Origin: Paractinoplanes durhamensis
Lineage (GTDB): Bacteria; Actinomycetota; Actinomycetes; Mycobacteriales; Micromonosporaceae
DNA length: 64,000 bases
Assembly: GCF_016862175.1 (NCBI RefSeq)
Contig: NZ_BOML01000010.1
Location: forward strand, 1-64,000
Direction: 5' to 3'
Positions within the stretch are counted from its first letter, which is position 1. Each line of letters opens with the position of its first letter. The notes under the pieces are model-generated. The model was not told the origin of the DNA. It worked only from the letters and a program-made list of their open reading frames with translations, and searched no databases. The position numbers and the translations under genes are program-made. This document shows positions 15,517 through 22,635 of this stretch, piece after piece.

Positions 15517-16779
15517 CTAGCGCTTCATACTGACGAGCTCCTGGAGCAGCTCGTCGGACGTGGTGATGACCCGGGAATTCGCCTGGAAGCCGCGTTGGGC
15601 GATGACCAGGTTGGTGAACTCCTGGGCGAGGTCGACGTTCGACATCTCCAGTGCGCCGCTGATGACCTGACCCATGCCGGCGCTGGCCGGCACACCCACT
15701 TGCGGATAGCCGGAGTTGACCGTCGACCGGTACGACGAGTCGCCGGTCTTCTCCAGGCCGTTCACGTTCTTGAAGGTCGCCATGGCGATCTGGCCGAGAA
15801 CCTGCTTCAGGCCGTTGCTGTACACACCGACGATCTGGCCGGTGTCGGAGACGGTGTACGACAGTGAGGTCAGCGCACCGGCGACCTGGCCGTCCGCGTC
15901 GAACACCCGCGCGTCCGACTGCCCGGAGAAGTTGGTGATGTCGGAGATGTCGACGGTGTACTCGTACGGATTGCTGGGGTCCGAGTTGTTGGTGATCTTG
16001 AAGCTTGTCGCGTCCGGTTTGCCGGGTTCGGTAGTGCCGAAGGTCAGCTGGGTGCCACCACCGGTGGGCAGGTCGGTCACCTGCGTACCGCTGTTGGTGG
16101 CGGTGTCCCACGGGTAGTAGACCGCGTAGGCACCGGTGGCGTCCTGCTGGAAGTTGACGATCTGGGTGCTCGGCGTGCCCAGCTTGTCGTAGACCTTCAC
16201 CGGGATCGCGTAGTTCTTCGGATAGTCCGTCGCGACCCCGGTCGTGTCGCTGGTCAGGTTGCCCTTCAGCGTGATCGCGGTGGTCGCCTTGGCCGGAATC
16301 GTGCTGCCCAGCGGCATCGTGATGTCACCCGGTTTCGAGGCCGAGTTGACCACCCCGTCCGTCGCGGTCCAGCCCTGCACGGGCTCACCGGTCGCGGTGG
16401 TCAGCAGACCGTTGCCGTCGAAGGAGAACGAGCCGGCTCGGGTGTACAGATTCTCGTTGCCGTTACGCGTGATGAAGAAGCCGTCGCCCTGGATCATCAT
16501 GTCGCCGGCGCGCCCGGTGGTCTCCTGCGAGCCCTGGGTCCAGTTCGAGATGATGCCGGCGTTGCGCACACCGAGGCCGACCTGGGCCGGGTTGGTGCCG
16601 CCCATGGTTCCCTGGGGCGCACCGGCCGCACCGATCATCTGGCTGAGCGTGTCCTGGAACTGCACGCTGCTCGCCTTGAAACCGACGGTGTTGACGTTGG
16701 CGATGTTGTTACCGGTGATGTCCATCATCTGCTGGTGCGCGTGCAGGCCACTGATGCCGGAGTACAGAGAGCGCAGCAT
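15517..16779 (-). CDS. flgE: Flagellar hook protein FlgE
   Basis: A 420-residue rod/hook-family protein. The N-terminus MLRSLYSGISGLHAHQQMMD with NNIANVNTVGFK is the conserved flg_bb_rod motif, and the C-terminus (VDLAQEFTNLVIAQRGFQAN, VITTSDELLQELVSMKR) is the matching coiled-coil end. The central FlgE D2-type domain includes GDGFFITRNGNENLYTRAGS. No cleaved signal is expected; it is exported by the flagellar apparatus. The ATG at 16779 is used; longer frames run over flgD. Confidence 0.93.
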   Translation of the reverse strand: MLRSLYSGISGLHAHQQMMDITGNNIANVNTVGFKASSVQFQDTLSQMIGAAGAPQGTMGGTNPAQVGLGVRNAGIISNWTQGSQETTGRAGDMMIQGDGFFITRNGNENLYTRAGSFSFDGNGLLTTATGEPVQGWTATDGVVNSASKPGDITMPLGSTIPAKATTAITLKGNLTSDTTGVATDYPKNYAIPVKVYDKLGTPSTQIVNFQQDATGAYAVYYPWDTATNSGTQVTDLPTGGGTQLTFGTTEPGKPDATSFKITNNSDPSNPYEYTVDISDITNFSGQSDARVFDADGQVAGALTSLSYTVSDTGQIVGVYSNGLKQVLGQIAMATFKNVNGLEKTGDSSYRSTVNSGYPQVGVPASAGMGQVISGALEMSNVDLAQEFTNLVIAQRGFQANSRVITTSDELLQELVSMKR

Positions 16780-16813
16780 GAATCGAGTCCTTTGCGGTTG
16801 AGGGGAACGCTGA

Positions 16814-17389
16814 TCAGGCGGTCGCGGGACCGGTGGTCGGCTTGACGTCCTCGTCATCCGACTTCGGTGCCACCGGGCCGGCCGCGGCGGCGGCCGCCGA
16901 GCCGGCGAGGCCGGCGGCAGCAACGGCGGCACCGGCCACATTGGCAGCGGCGGCACCGCCCGACTGGCCCAGTGACTGGACTTCCATGACCTTGGACAGC
17001 TGCACGTCCGTGTTCCCGACCCGAAGCATCGGTTCGCTGTCTCCGTTGAGCTTTGCGGCCGAGACCGTGCCCGACTGCCGGGCGCCGTTCGCGTCCATGA
17101 AGGTGACCTCATGCCCGACCAGGCTGCTCACGCCGATCATCCGTTGCGACTTGAGCATGTCGGCGATGTCGCCGAGCTTCTCGACCTGGGTGAACTGGGC
17201 GGTCTGCGCCAGGAACTGGGTCGAGTCGGCCGGATTGCTGGGGTCCTGATACTTGAGCTGAGCCACGAGCAGCTTGAGGAAGGTGTCCTTGTCCCCGAGC
17301 TCCTTGCCCTTGGCCTTTTCGGAGGCGCTCGGCCCACTCACCCCAGAGGTACCTGAAGTGCCCGAAATTCCCGAGGTCGGCGAGGTCAT
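16814..17389 (-). CDS. flgD: Flagellar hook-assembly scaffold FlgD
   Basis: A 191-residue protein whose N-terminal region carries the FlgD signature (DTFLKLLVAQLKYQDPSNP, STQFLAQTAQFTQVEKL). FlgD caps the growing hook during FlgE assembly. The middle domain holds the VGHEVTF and SGTVSAAKL segments. The C-terminus is an Ala/Gly-rich tail that lacks the usual second FlgD/Ig-like domain, so the protein is on the short side. It sits directly upstream of flgE with a 34-nt gap. Confidence 0.9.
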   Translation of the reverse strand: MTSPTSGISGTSGTSGVSGPSASEKAKGKELGDKDTFLKLLVAQLKYQDPSNPADSTQFLAQTAQFTQVEKLGDIADMLKSQRMIGVSSLVGHEVTFMDANGARQSGTVSAAKLNGDSEPMLRVGNTDVQLSKVMEVQSLGQSGGAAAANVAGAAVAAAGLAGSAAAAAAGPVAPKSDDEDVKPTTGPATA

Positions 17390-17423
17390 GACTACTCCTG
17401 TCCGTTTGCATTGCTCGACCTAA

Positions 17424-17451
17424 GGTTCGACCGGACAGAGTTTTTACTTAG
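17424..17451 (-). promoter_or_regulatory. FliA-type promoter for flgD-flgE
   Basis: Minus strand CTAA (17451-17448), a 16-nt spacer, then GTCGAACC (17431-17424). Immediately upstream is an 11-bp-period direct repeat (CCCACCG at 17452-17458 and 17463-17469, plus strand) with the same 7-4-7 layout as a TcrA box but a poor sequence match. Confidence 0.45.
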
Positions 17452-17498
17452 CCCACCGCTCGCCCACCGCCGCCCTTGACCGGACTGAAGGCTCAATG

Positions 17499-17535
17499 AA
17501 AAATCACGGGCCCGCCACCAAGGCGGACCCGTGAT
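17499..17535 (-). terminator. Rho-independent terminator of the chemotaxis operon
   Basis: A 14-bp stem (17503-17516 with 17522-17535) around a 5-nt loop. The only mismatch becomes a G-U pair in minus-strand RNA. The minus strand then reads TTTT (17502-17499). It starts 22 nt after the stop of the last che-operon gene. Confidence 0.92.
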
Positions 17536-17556
17536 ACGTACTTACTGACGACCCGA

Positions 17557-18045
17557 TCAGGGCGCCAGGGACAGGCTCAACTTTCCCTTGCCGTACCGGT
17601 TGACCTCGATCGACAGGTCGACCCGGCGGCCGAGCGCCATCAGGTGCGCCCGGGCGTCCGCCGGCAGCGGATCGCCGGGGTAGATGACCTGGTACATCTT
17701 GATGTGCGGGCCACCCTCCCGGTTGAGCAGGCTGGTCAGCACGTTGCAGAGCTCGAAGACGTTCTCGGCGAGGTTCGGGAACAACTGCTTCTCGTCGATG
17801 CTGTCCTCGGCCGCGCCGGCCGGTAGCAGGCCGAGCGCCGCACCCGCGTTCGCCGCCAGGGGAAGGTCCATCCCCAGGACCCCGTAGATGTTCTGTGAAG
17901 TGTCAGTGAAAATCGCAACCGTTGCCGTCGCGATCTCCTCAGCGGAGATCGGATCGCCGGGGCTGACGGTCACCTCTCGGCCGAGCAGGTCCTCGAAGAG
18001 GTTGCGTACGGCCACATTGCCAGGAAGAACCGAGACGTCGGACAT
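17557..18045 (-). CDS. Uncharacterised protein ending the chemotaxis operon, possibly CheC/CheX-like
   Basis: A 162-residue soluble protein. The ATG at 18045 (MSDVSV) is used; it lies 7 nt after the preceding cheY stop. I do not recognise a close family. A helix reading NVFELCNVLTSLLN around residue 100 loosely resembles the E-x3-N helix of CheC/CheX phosphatases, and the size fits one such domain. The location downstream of a cheX-cheY pair makes a role in phospho-CheY turnover plausible but unproven. Confidence 0.55.
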   Translation of the reverse strand: MSDVSVLPGNVAVRNLFEDLLGREVTVSPGDPISAEEIATATVAIFTDTSQNIYGVLGMDLPLAANAGAALGLLPAGAAEDSIDEKQLFPNLAENVFELCNVLTSLLNREGGPHIKMYQVIYPGDPLPADARAHLMALGRRVDLSIEVNRYGKGKLSLSLAP

Positions 18046-18052
18046 GTCGTAA

Positions 18053-18415
18053 TCATCCCAAAATAGGAGCGAAGACCTCATCGAATCGCTCAGCTGAGAA
18101 CGGCTTCACGATGAAAAAAAGCGCGCCGGCCGCTTCCGCCTGGTCTTTCATCTCAGGCGTGCTCTCCGACGTCACAAAGCCGAACTTCACGGCGTTGCCC
18201 GCCGCCCGAAGTTGACGAAGTACCTCAATACCGGTCATTTCGGGCATATTCCAGTCCGACAGGACCAGGTCCGGGTTCTCGGCCTTCGTCATGTCGAACG
18301 CTTCCCGCCCGTTGGCGGCCTCGATCAGGTCATGGTCGCCGAAACCGGCCTGACGCAGGGTCCGGACCACGATCTGCCGCATGACCCGACTGTCGTCGGC
18401 GATGAGAATCTTCAT
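18053..18415 (-). CDS. cheY: Chemotaxis response regulator CheY (second copy)
   Basis: A 120-residue single receiver domain: acidic pair in ILIADDSRVMR, phosphoacceptor Asp in LVLSDWNMPEMTG, Thr/Ser switch in FVTSES, and Lys in FIVKPFS. It probably carries the phosphoryl signal from CheA to FliM, or acts as a phosphate sink for the other CheY. The ATG overlaps the cheX stop by 4 nt. Confidence 0.9.
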   Translation of the reverse strand: MKILIADDSRVMRQIVVRTLRQAGFGDHDLIEAANGREAFDMTKAENPDLVLSDWNMPEMTGIEVLRQLRAAGNAVKFGFVTSESTPEMKDQAEAAGALFFIVKPFSAERFDEVFAPILG

Positions 18416-18900
18416 TTGCTCTCCTCCTCGTTCTTGACCGCGCGGCTCTGCCACATGGAAATGGACACGGGTTCGCCCTCCCAGACGCCGTAGACGCCGC
18501 CGATCCGCTCGGTGTTCGGGTACCGAGCCGTGGATTCGGGAGCCAGGGCCACCTGGGGCAGGGAGAGAAGGGCGCCGGGCGGCAACATCGCCTTCACGTT
18601 GCCGCCGACGATGTTGGCGAGTTCGCCGAGCACATCGGAGAGGTCGTCCTCGCTCACCTCGTCCGGTTCCATGGCCAGGAACGCGGCGGCGGCGCGACGG
18701 GCCGCCAGGGTTGAGCAGGCATAGACCAGATGTCCGGTCCAGGAACCGCTGATGGAGACGGAGGAGTGCACCTCGGAGGGCTGGTTCTCGTCGTACGTCG
18801 GGATGAAGGGGTTGATCCCCTCCGGATCCAGGTACGACTCCCAGACTTGATCCACCATCTCGGCGAGGTCATCCTCATTGACCTCGACTTCGACGCTCAT
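18412..18900 (-). CDS. cheX: CheX-type CheY-phosphate phosphatase
   Basis: A 162-residue protein with the CheX-like core: acidic N-terminus, LVYACSTLAARRAAAAFL, and the catalytic helix ELANIVGGNVKAML carrying the Glu and Asn used to hydrolyse CheY phosphate. It lies between two cheY genes with 4-nt overlaps on both sides, which supports the role of resetting one or both. Confidence 0.8.
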   Translation of the reverse strand: MSVEVEVNEDDLAEMVDQVWESYLDPEGINPFIPTYDENQPSEVHSSVSISGSWTGHLVYACSTLAARRAAAAFLAMEPDEVSEDDLSDVLGELANIVGGNVKAMLPPGALLSLPQVALAPESTARYPNTERIGGVYGVWEGEPVSISMWQSRAVKNEEESK

Positions 18901-19283
18901 GAGTTTGCTCCGGTCGGGACGAGGCCCAGCAGGGCCAGCTTTTCGATCATGGCGCCTTCGGTGAAGGGCTTGATCACGTATTCGTGGGCGCCCGCGGCGA
19001 GCGCCCGGACGATCTGGCTCTGTTCGCTCTCCGTGGTCACCATGACCAGCGTCATCTCACGCAGACGTGGGTCGGCCCGGACGTGGGTGACGAACTCGAG
19101 CCCGTTCATGTTGGGCATGTTCCAGTCGATGAGGGCCAGGTCCGGCACCTCGGGCATCTCGAGCAGAAGGTCCAGTGCCTCCTTGCCGTCGCCTGCTTCG
19201 ACCGCATCGAAGTTCAGCTTCGTGACAATGCGCTTGAGGATCATGCGCATTGCGCGGGAGTCGTCGATCACCATGGCGCGCAT
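18897..19283 (-). CDS. cheY: Chemotaxis response regulator CheY (first copy)
   Basis: A 128-residue receiver domain with VIDDSRAMR, phosphoacceptor Asp in LALIDWNMPNMNG, the VTTES switch and the VIKPFT Lys motif. It differs clearly from the second cheY 0.9 kb downstream, so the two probably have separate outputs. It follows cheR after a 7-nt gap. Confidence 0.92.
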   Translation of the reverse strand: MRAMVIDDSRAMRMILKRIVTKLNFDAVEAGDGKEALDLLLEMPEVPDLALIDWNMPNMNGLEFVTHVRADPRLREMTLVMVTTESEQSQIVRALAAGAHEYVIKPFTEGAMIEKLALLGLVPTGANS

Positions 19284-19290
19284 CGCGTCG

Positions 19291-20136
19291 TCATCCCCTT
19301 CTCAAGGCGCCCGCGGGCGCCCCGTTACGGACTCGGTAGGCAGAGGTGCGGCCGGCGGCCACCCGCTCGTAGTTGTCGTCGATCCCGATCGTCGTCTCGG
19401 CCGCACCGAGGAAGAGCCACCCGTCGGGGCGGAGAAGCTTGGCCGCGTTCTGCAGTACGGTCCGCTTCGTCGCGACATCGAAATAGATCAGGACATTGCG
19501 CAGGAAGACGATGTCGAAGGGCTGCATGGCCGGCAGCGGCGCGGTCAGGTTCATCAGCCGGAACGAGACGTTCTTGCGGAGCTGCGCGGTGATCCGCCAG
19601 TGCGCACCGGCACGCTCGAAGTACTGCACCAGCTGCTGCGCCGGCAGGCCGCGGTTGATCTCGACCTGGCTGTACTCGGCCGCCTCCGCACGCTTGACCA
19701 TCTCGGTGGAGATGTCGGTGCCCATGATCTCGTAGGTCCAGCCCGGCGGCAGGTTCTCCTGCATCGTGATCGCGAGGCTGTACGCCTCCTGGCCGCTGGA
19801 GCTCGCGGCCGACCAGATCCGGATCTTGCGGGCCGCCGACCGCGACTTGATCAGCTCGGGCAGCACCACGTCGGTGAGCGCCAAGAACGGCTCCCGGTCC
19901 CGGAACCACGAGGTCTCGTTGGTGGTGAGCGCGTCGATGATCCGGCGCTGGTGGGCCGGGTTCGGCCGGCGCTGGAGCTCGGCGAGGAACTCGTTGACGT
20001 TCGCCGCGCCGACCGCCCGGGCGACCGGGATCAGCCGGGCCTCGACCAGGTATTCCTTGCCCGGCGCGAGGACGATCGAGGCTTCCTTGCGGACGAGCGT
20101 CGAGACGTAGGTGAACTCAGCTTGGGAAAGGGTCAT
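19291..20136 (-). CDS. cheR: Chemotaxis protein methyltransferase CheR
   Basis: A 281-residue CheR. An N-terminal helical domain includes TTNETSWFRDREPF, and the C-terminal SAM-binding methyltransferase domain includes IRIWSAASSSGQEAYSLA, IMGTDIS and FDIVFLRNVLIYFD. It methylates Glu residues of chemoreceptors, although no receptor gene lies in this window. It overlaps cheB by 4 nt. Confidence 0.95.
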   Translation of the reverse strand: MTLSQAEFTYVSTLVRKEASIVLAPGKEYLVEARLIPVARAVGAANVNEFLAELQRRPNPAHQRRIIDALTTNETSWFRDREPFLALTDVVLPELIKSRSAARKIRIWSAASSSGQEAYSLAITMQENLPPGWTYEIMGTDISTEMVKRAEAAEYSQVEINRGLPAQQLVQYFERAGAHWRITAQLRKNVSFRLMNLTAPLPAMQPFDIVFLRNVLIYFDVATKRTVLQNAAKLLRPDGWLFLGAAETTIGIDDNYERVAAGRTSAYRVRNGAPAGALRRG

Positions 20137-21311
20137 CGGGCCACCGCCGCCGATCGGCCGGTCTTCACCCGGTTGATCAGATGCGCGGCGATCCGCTCCA
20201 GCGGCAGGACCTCGTCCGCCAGGCCCGCGCCGACCACGGCACCCGGCATTCCCCAGACCACCGAGGTGGCCTCGTCCTGAGCCAGAATTTCGGCACCTGC
20301 GTCTCTCAGCACCTTCGCACCACCCCGTCCGTCATGTCCCATTCCGGTGAGCACGGTGGCATAGGCCGATGCCCCGTAGAGGGCCGCGACCGACCGGAAC
20401 ATGACGTCCACGGCCGGGCGGCAGGAGTTCTCCGGCGGTGCGCTGCTGAGCTGCGTCAGCGTCGCCGTTCCCCGGCGATGCAGCACCAGGTGCGAGTCGC
20501 CGGGAGCGATGTAGGCCCAGCCGGGCTGCAGTTCCATCCCGTCGCCGGCCTCGACCACGTGCAGCGGGGTGCTGCGGTCCAGGCGCTCGGCGAACATCTT
20601 GGTGAAGACCGGCGGCATGTGCTGGGTGATCACGATCGGCACCGCGATGTCCGACGGCAGGCCGGTGAGCACCTTGGTGAGCGCGTCGGGGCCGCCGGTC
20701 GAGGAGCCGATCGCCAGGATGTCGACCTTGCCACCGGGCGTCCCGCGCTTCGCCGGACGTGGCGGCGCTCCGGACGGCGGCGCACCCGGACGGCCGGGGG
20801 GACCGGCCGGAGGTAGACCGGCCCGCGGCGGGGCGGCACCCGGCCGGGTCCGGATCGGGGCGGCGGGAGCGCTCGGACGCCCGGGCGGGGCGCCCGGTGC
20901 GACGCGTCGCCGGCCGCCCAGCGCGTGGATCTTCGGGACCAACTCGCTCCGGACCGCCGCGATGGACTCGTTGACCGAGCCGACGTTGCTCGGCTTGGTG
21001 ACGTAGTCGGTCGCGCCGGCCGCGAGCGCTTCGAGCGTGGCCGAGGCACCGGCCGCGGAGAGCGTGCTGAACATGATCACCGGGATCTGCTTGTGCCGCT
21101 TGCGCAGTTCCCGGACCGCCTCGATGCCGTCCATCTGCGGCATCTCGATGTCCATCGTGATCACGTCGGGCTTGAGCTGATCGATCTTCGCCTGGGCCAG
21201 GAGACCATTGGAGGCCGTACCGACGACCTCGATGTTCTCGGCGCCGCCCAGGGCGTCGACGATGAGCCGACGAACCACGACAGAGTCGTCGACGACGAGC
21301 ACCGTAATCAT
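20133..21311 (-). CDS. cheB: Chemotaxis methylesterase/deamidase CheB
   Basis: A 392-residue protein: an N-terminal receiver domain (VLVVDDSVVVRRL, phosphoacceptor Asp in DVITMDIEMPQMDG), a long Pro/Ala/Arg-rich linker (about residues 145-205), then the C-terminal methylesterase with the catalytic Ser in IGSSTGGPDAL, His in ITQHMPP and Asp in TGMGHDG. It removes receptor methyl groups for adaptation. The ATG at 21311 is chosen at the start of the receiver; the longer frame overlaps the upstream gene. Confidence 0.95.
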   Translation of the reverse strand: MITVLVVDDSVVVRRLIVDALGGAENIEVVGTASNGLLAQAKIDQLKPDVITMDIEMPQMDGIEAVRELRKRHKQIPVIMFSTLSAAGASATLEALAAGATDYVTKPSNVGSVNESIAAVRSELVPKIHALGGRRRVAPGAPPGRPSAPAAPIRTRPGAAPPRAGLPPAGPPGRPGAPPSGAPPRPAKRGTPGGKVDILAIGSSTGGPDALTKVLTGLPSDIAVPIVITQHMPPVFTKMFAERLDRSTPLHVVEAGDGMELQPGWAYIAPGDSHLVLHRRGTATLTQLSSAPPENSCRPAVDVMFRSVAALYGASAYATVLTGMGHDGRGGAKVLRDAGAEILAQDEATSVVWGMPGAVVGAGLADEVLPLERIAAHLINRVKTGRSAAVAR

Positions 21312-21324
21312 CCGACCACCTCCC

Positions 21325-22197
21325 TCACCCGAGCCACGCCGGGCCCAATGCCGCGACGACCGGCGCCAGCAGCCGATGCGCGGTGGAGGTGTCCAGAAGG
21401 TCACGTACCACCAGCGCCTGTACGGCACCGCTGAGCATGTTCCAAACCCCGCCGGCCCGGTCGGCCAGCGGAATGTCGGCCGTGTCCACGGCCTGTACCA
21501 ACAGCATCTGCGCCGCGGCGGCGGTGCGGACCCGATCCGAGAGATACGCGGCCCAGGAGGCCGAATGGACGGCCGGGGACCAGCCACCCGCGTTCCGGCG
21601 CGCGTCCTCCGCCGAGGCCGTCAGCCGGCTCACATCCTTGGCCCGCAACGAACGCAGGCGGTCCAGCAGGGCCGACACCGTGTAGTGGTGCGGGCCCAGG
21701 TCGATCGGGGCGCCGGCCGGCAGCTTGCGCATCGCCGACACCCAACCGGCGCCGAGCATCCGGCGCGAATCGTTGTCCAGCACCTCGCGGAGGTAGCTGG
21801 CGACCGCGGCATCGCACAGCAGCGCGGTGGCGGCCGAGGCCGTCTCGGTCTGCTGTGCCTCCCGGCCGGTCCCGCTCCAGGTCCAGGCCATCACGTCGTA
21901 GCGCAGGCAGGTGAGCAGCGCGTCGACCGAACCGATCGGCGCCCGCTCGACCAGCGCCAGGCTGCCGGCCGGGTCCTCCTTCGACATGCCCTTGAGGGAC
22001 GGCATCCGGCGGGCCGCGCTCTCCACCTCGACCCACAGCGGCCCCCGGATACCCTCATCCGGCAGCCGCTCGGCCAGGATCTGCAGGTCGTCCTTCTGCA
22101 AGCGCAGGCCACGCAGCACCACTTCGGCCGTCGCCGACCCGCCGGCCAGGCGGGTCAGGTCGAAGCCGAGCACCGGGGCGCTGACCAGGCTGTACAT
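21325..22197 (-). CDS. Uncharacterised protein between cheW and cheB
   Basis: A 290-residue, mostly helical, Ala/Leu/Arg-rich soluble protein with no signal peptide or membrane helix. I recognise no domain or catalytic motif. The N-terminus (MYSLVSAPVLGFDL) reaches back to overlap the cheW stop by one base, and it is 13 nt from cheB, so it is certainly cotranscribed and probably translationally coupled with chemotaxis genes. It may be a lineage-specific adaptor or a regulator of CheW/CheB, but nothing in the sequence shows this. Confidence 0.75.
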   Translation of the reverse strand: MYSLVSAPVLGFDLTRLAGGSATAEVVLRGLRLQKDDLQILAERLPDEGIRGPLWVEVESAARRMPSLKGMSKEDPAGSLALVERAPIGSVDALLTCLRYDVMAWTWSGTGREAQQTETASAATALLCDAAVASYLREVLDNDSRRMLGAGWVSAMRKLPAGAPIDLGPHHYTVSALLDRLRSLRAKDVSRLTASAEDARRNAGGWSPAVHSASWAAYLSDRVRTAAAAQMLLVQAVDTADIPLADRAGGVWNMLSGAVQALVVRDLLDTSTAHRLLAPVVAALGPAWLG

Positions 22198-22634
22198 CAG
22201 GTGGTGGCGCGGTACGTGTCGACGGCCTGGTTGACGTCGAGCGCGAGCATCAGCCGGCCGTCGAGCTTGAACGTGCCGACGACGAGTTCCCGGGTCGGGC
22301 CGCTGAGCGTGTCCGGCGGCGGCTCGAACCGCTCGTCGTCCAGGTCCACGACCTCACCGATCTTGTCGACCAGCAGGCTTACCGGCTCGCCGTCGCCGCG
22401 CAGGATCACGTTCATCACCGGACCCTGCAACGCCTTGCGCGCCATGCCCAACTGGACCCGCAGGTCCACCGCGGCGATCACCTGACCGCGCAGGTTGAAC
22501 AACCCGCCGACGGCCGGCGGAGCCAACGGCACCGGGGTGTACTCGTTGTACGAGAGCACCTCCTGCACCGTGTGCACCTCGACGCCGAAGAGCTGACCCG
22601 CCACCTCGAAGGTGGCGAACTGTCGGCTCGCCAT
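22197..22634 (-). CDS. cheW: Chemotaxis coupling protein CheW
   Basis: A 145-residue single CheW domain: FEVAGQLFGVEVHTVQEVL at the N-terminus, PPAVGGLFNLRGQVIAAVDLR in the centre and VSLLVDKIGEVVDL. It links CheA to chemoreceptor tips. It starts one base downstream of the cheA stop and is the second gene of the operon. Confidence 0.95.
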   Translation of the reverse strand: MASRQFATFEVAGQLFGVEVHTVQEVLSYNEYTPVPLAPPAVGGLFNLRGQVIAAVDLRVQLGMARKALQGPVMNVILRGDGEPVSLLVDKIGEVVDLDDERFEPPPDTLSGPTRELVVGTFKLDGRLMLALDVNQAVDTYRATT

Positions 22635-22635
22635 C

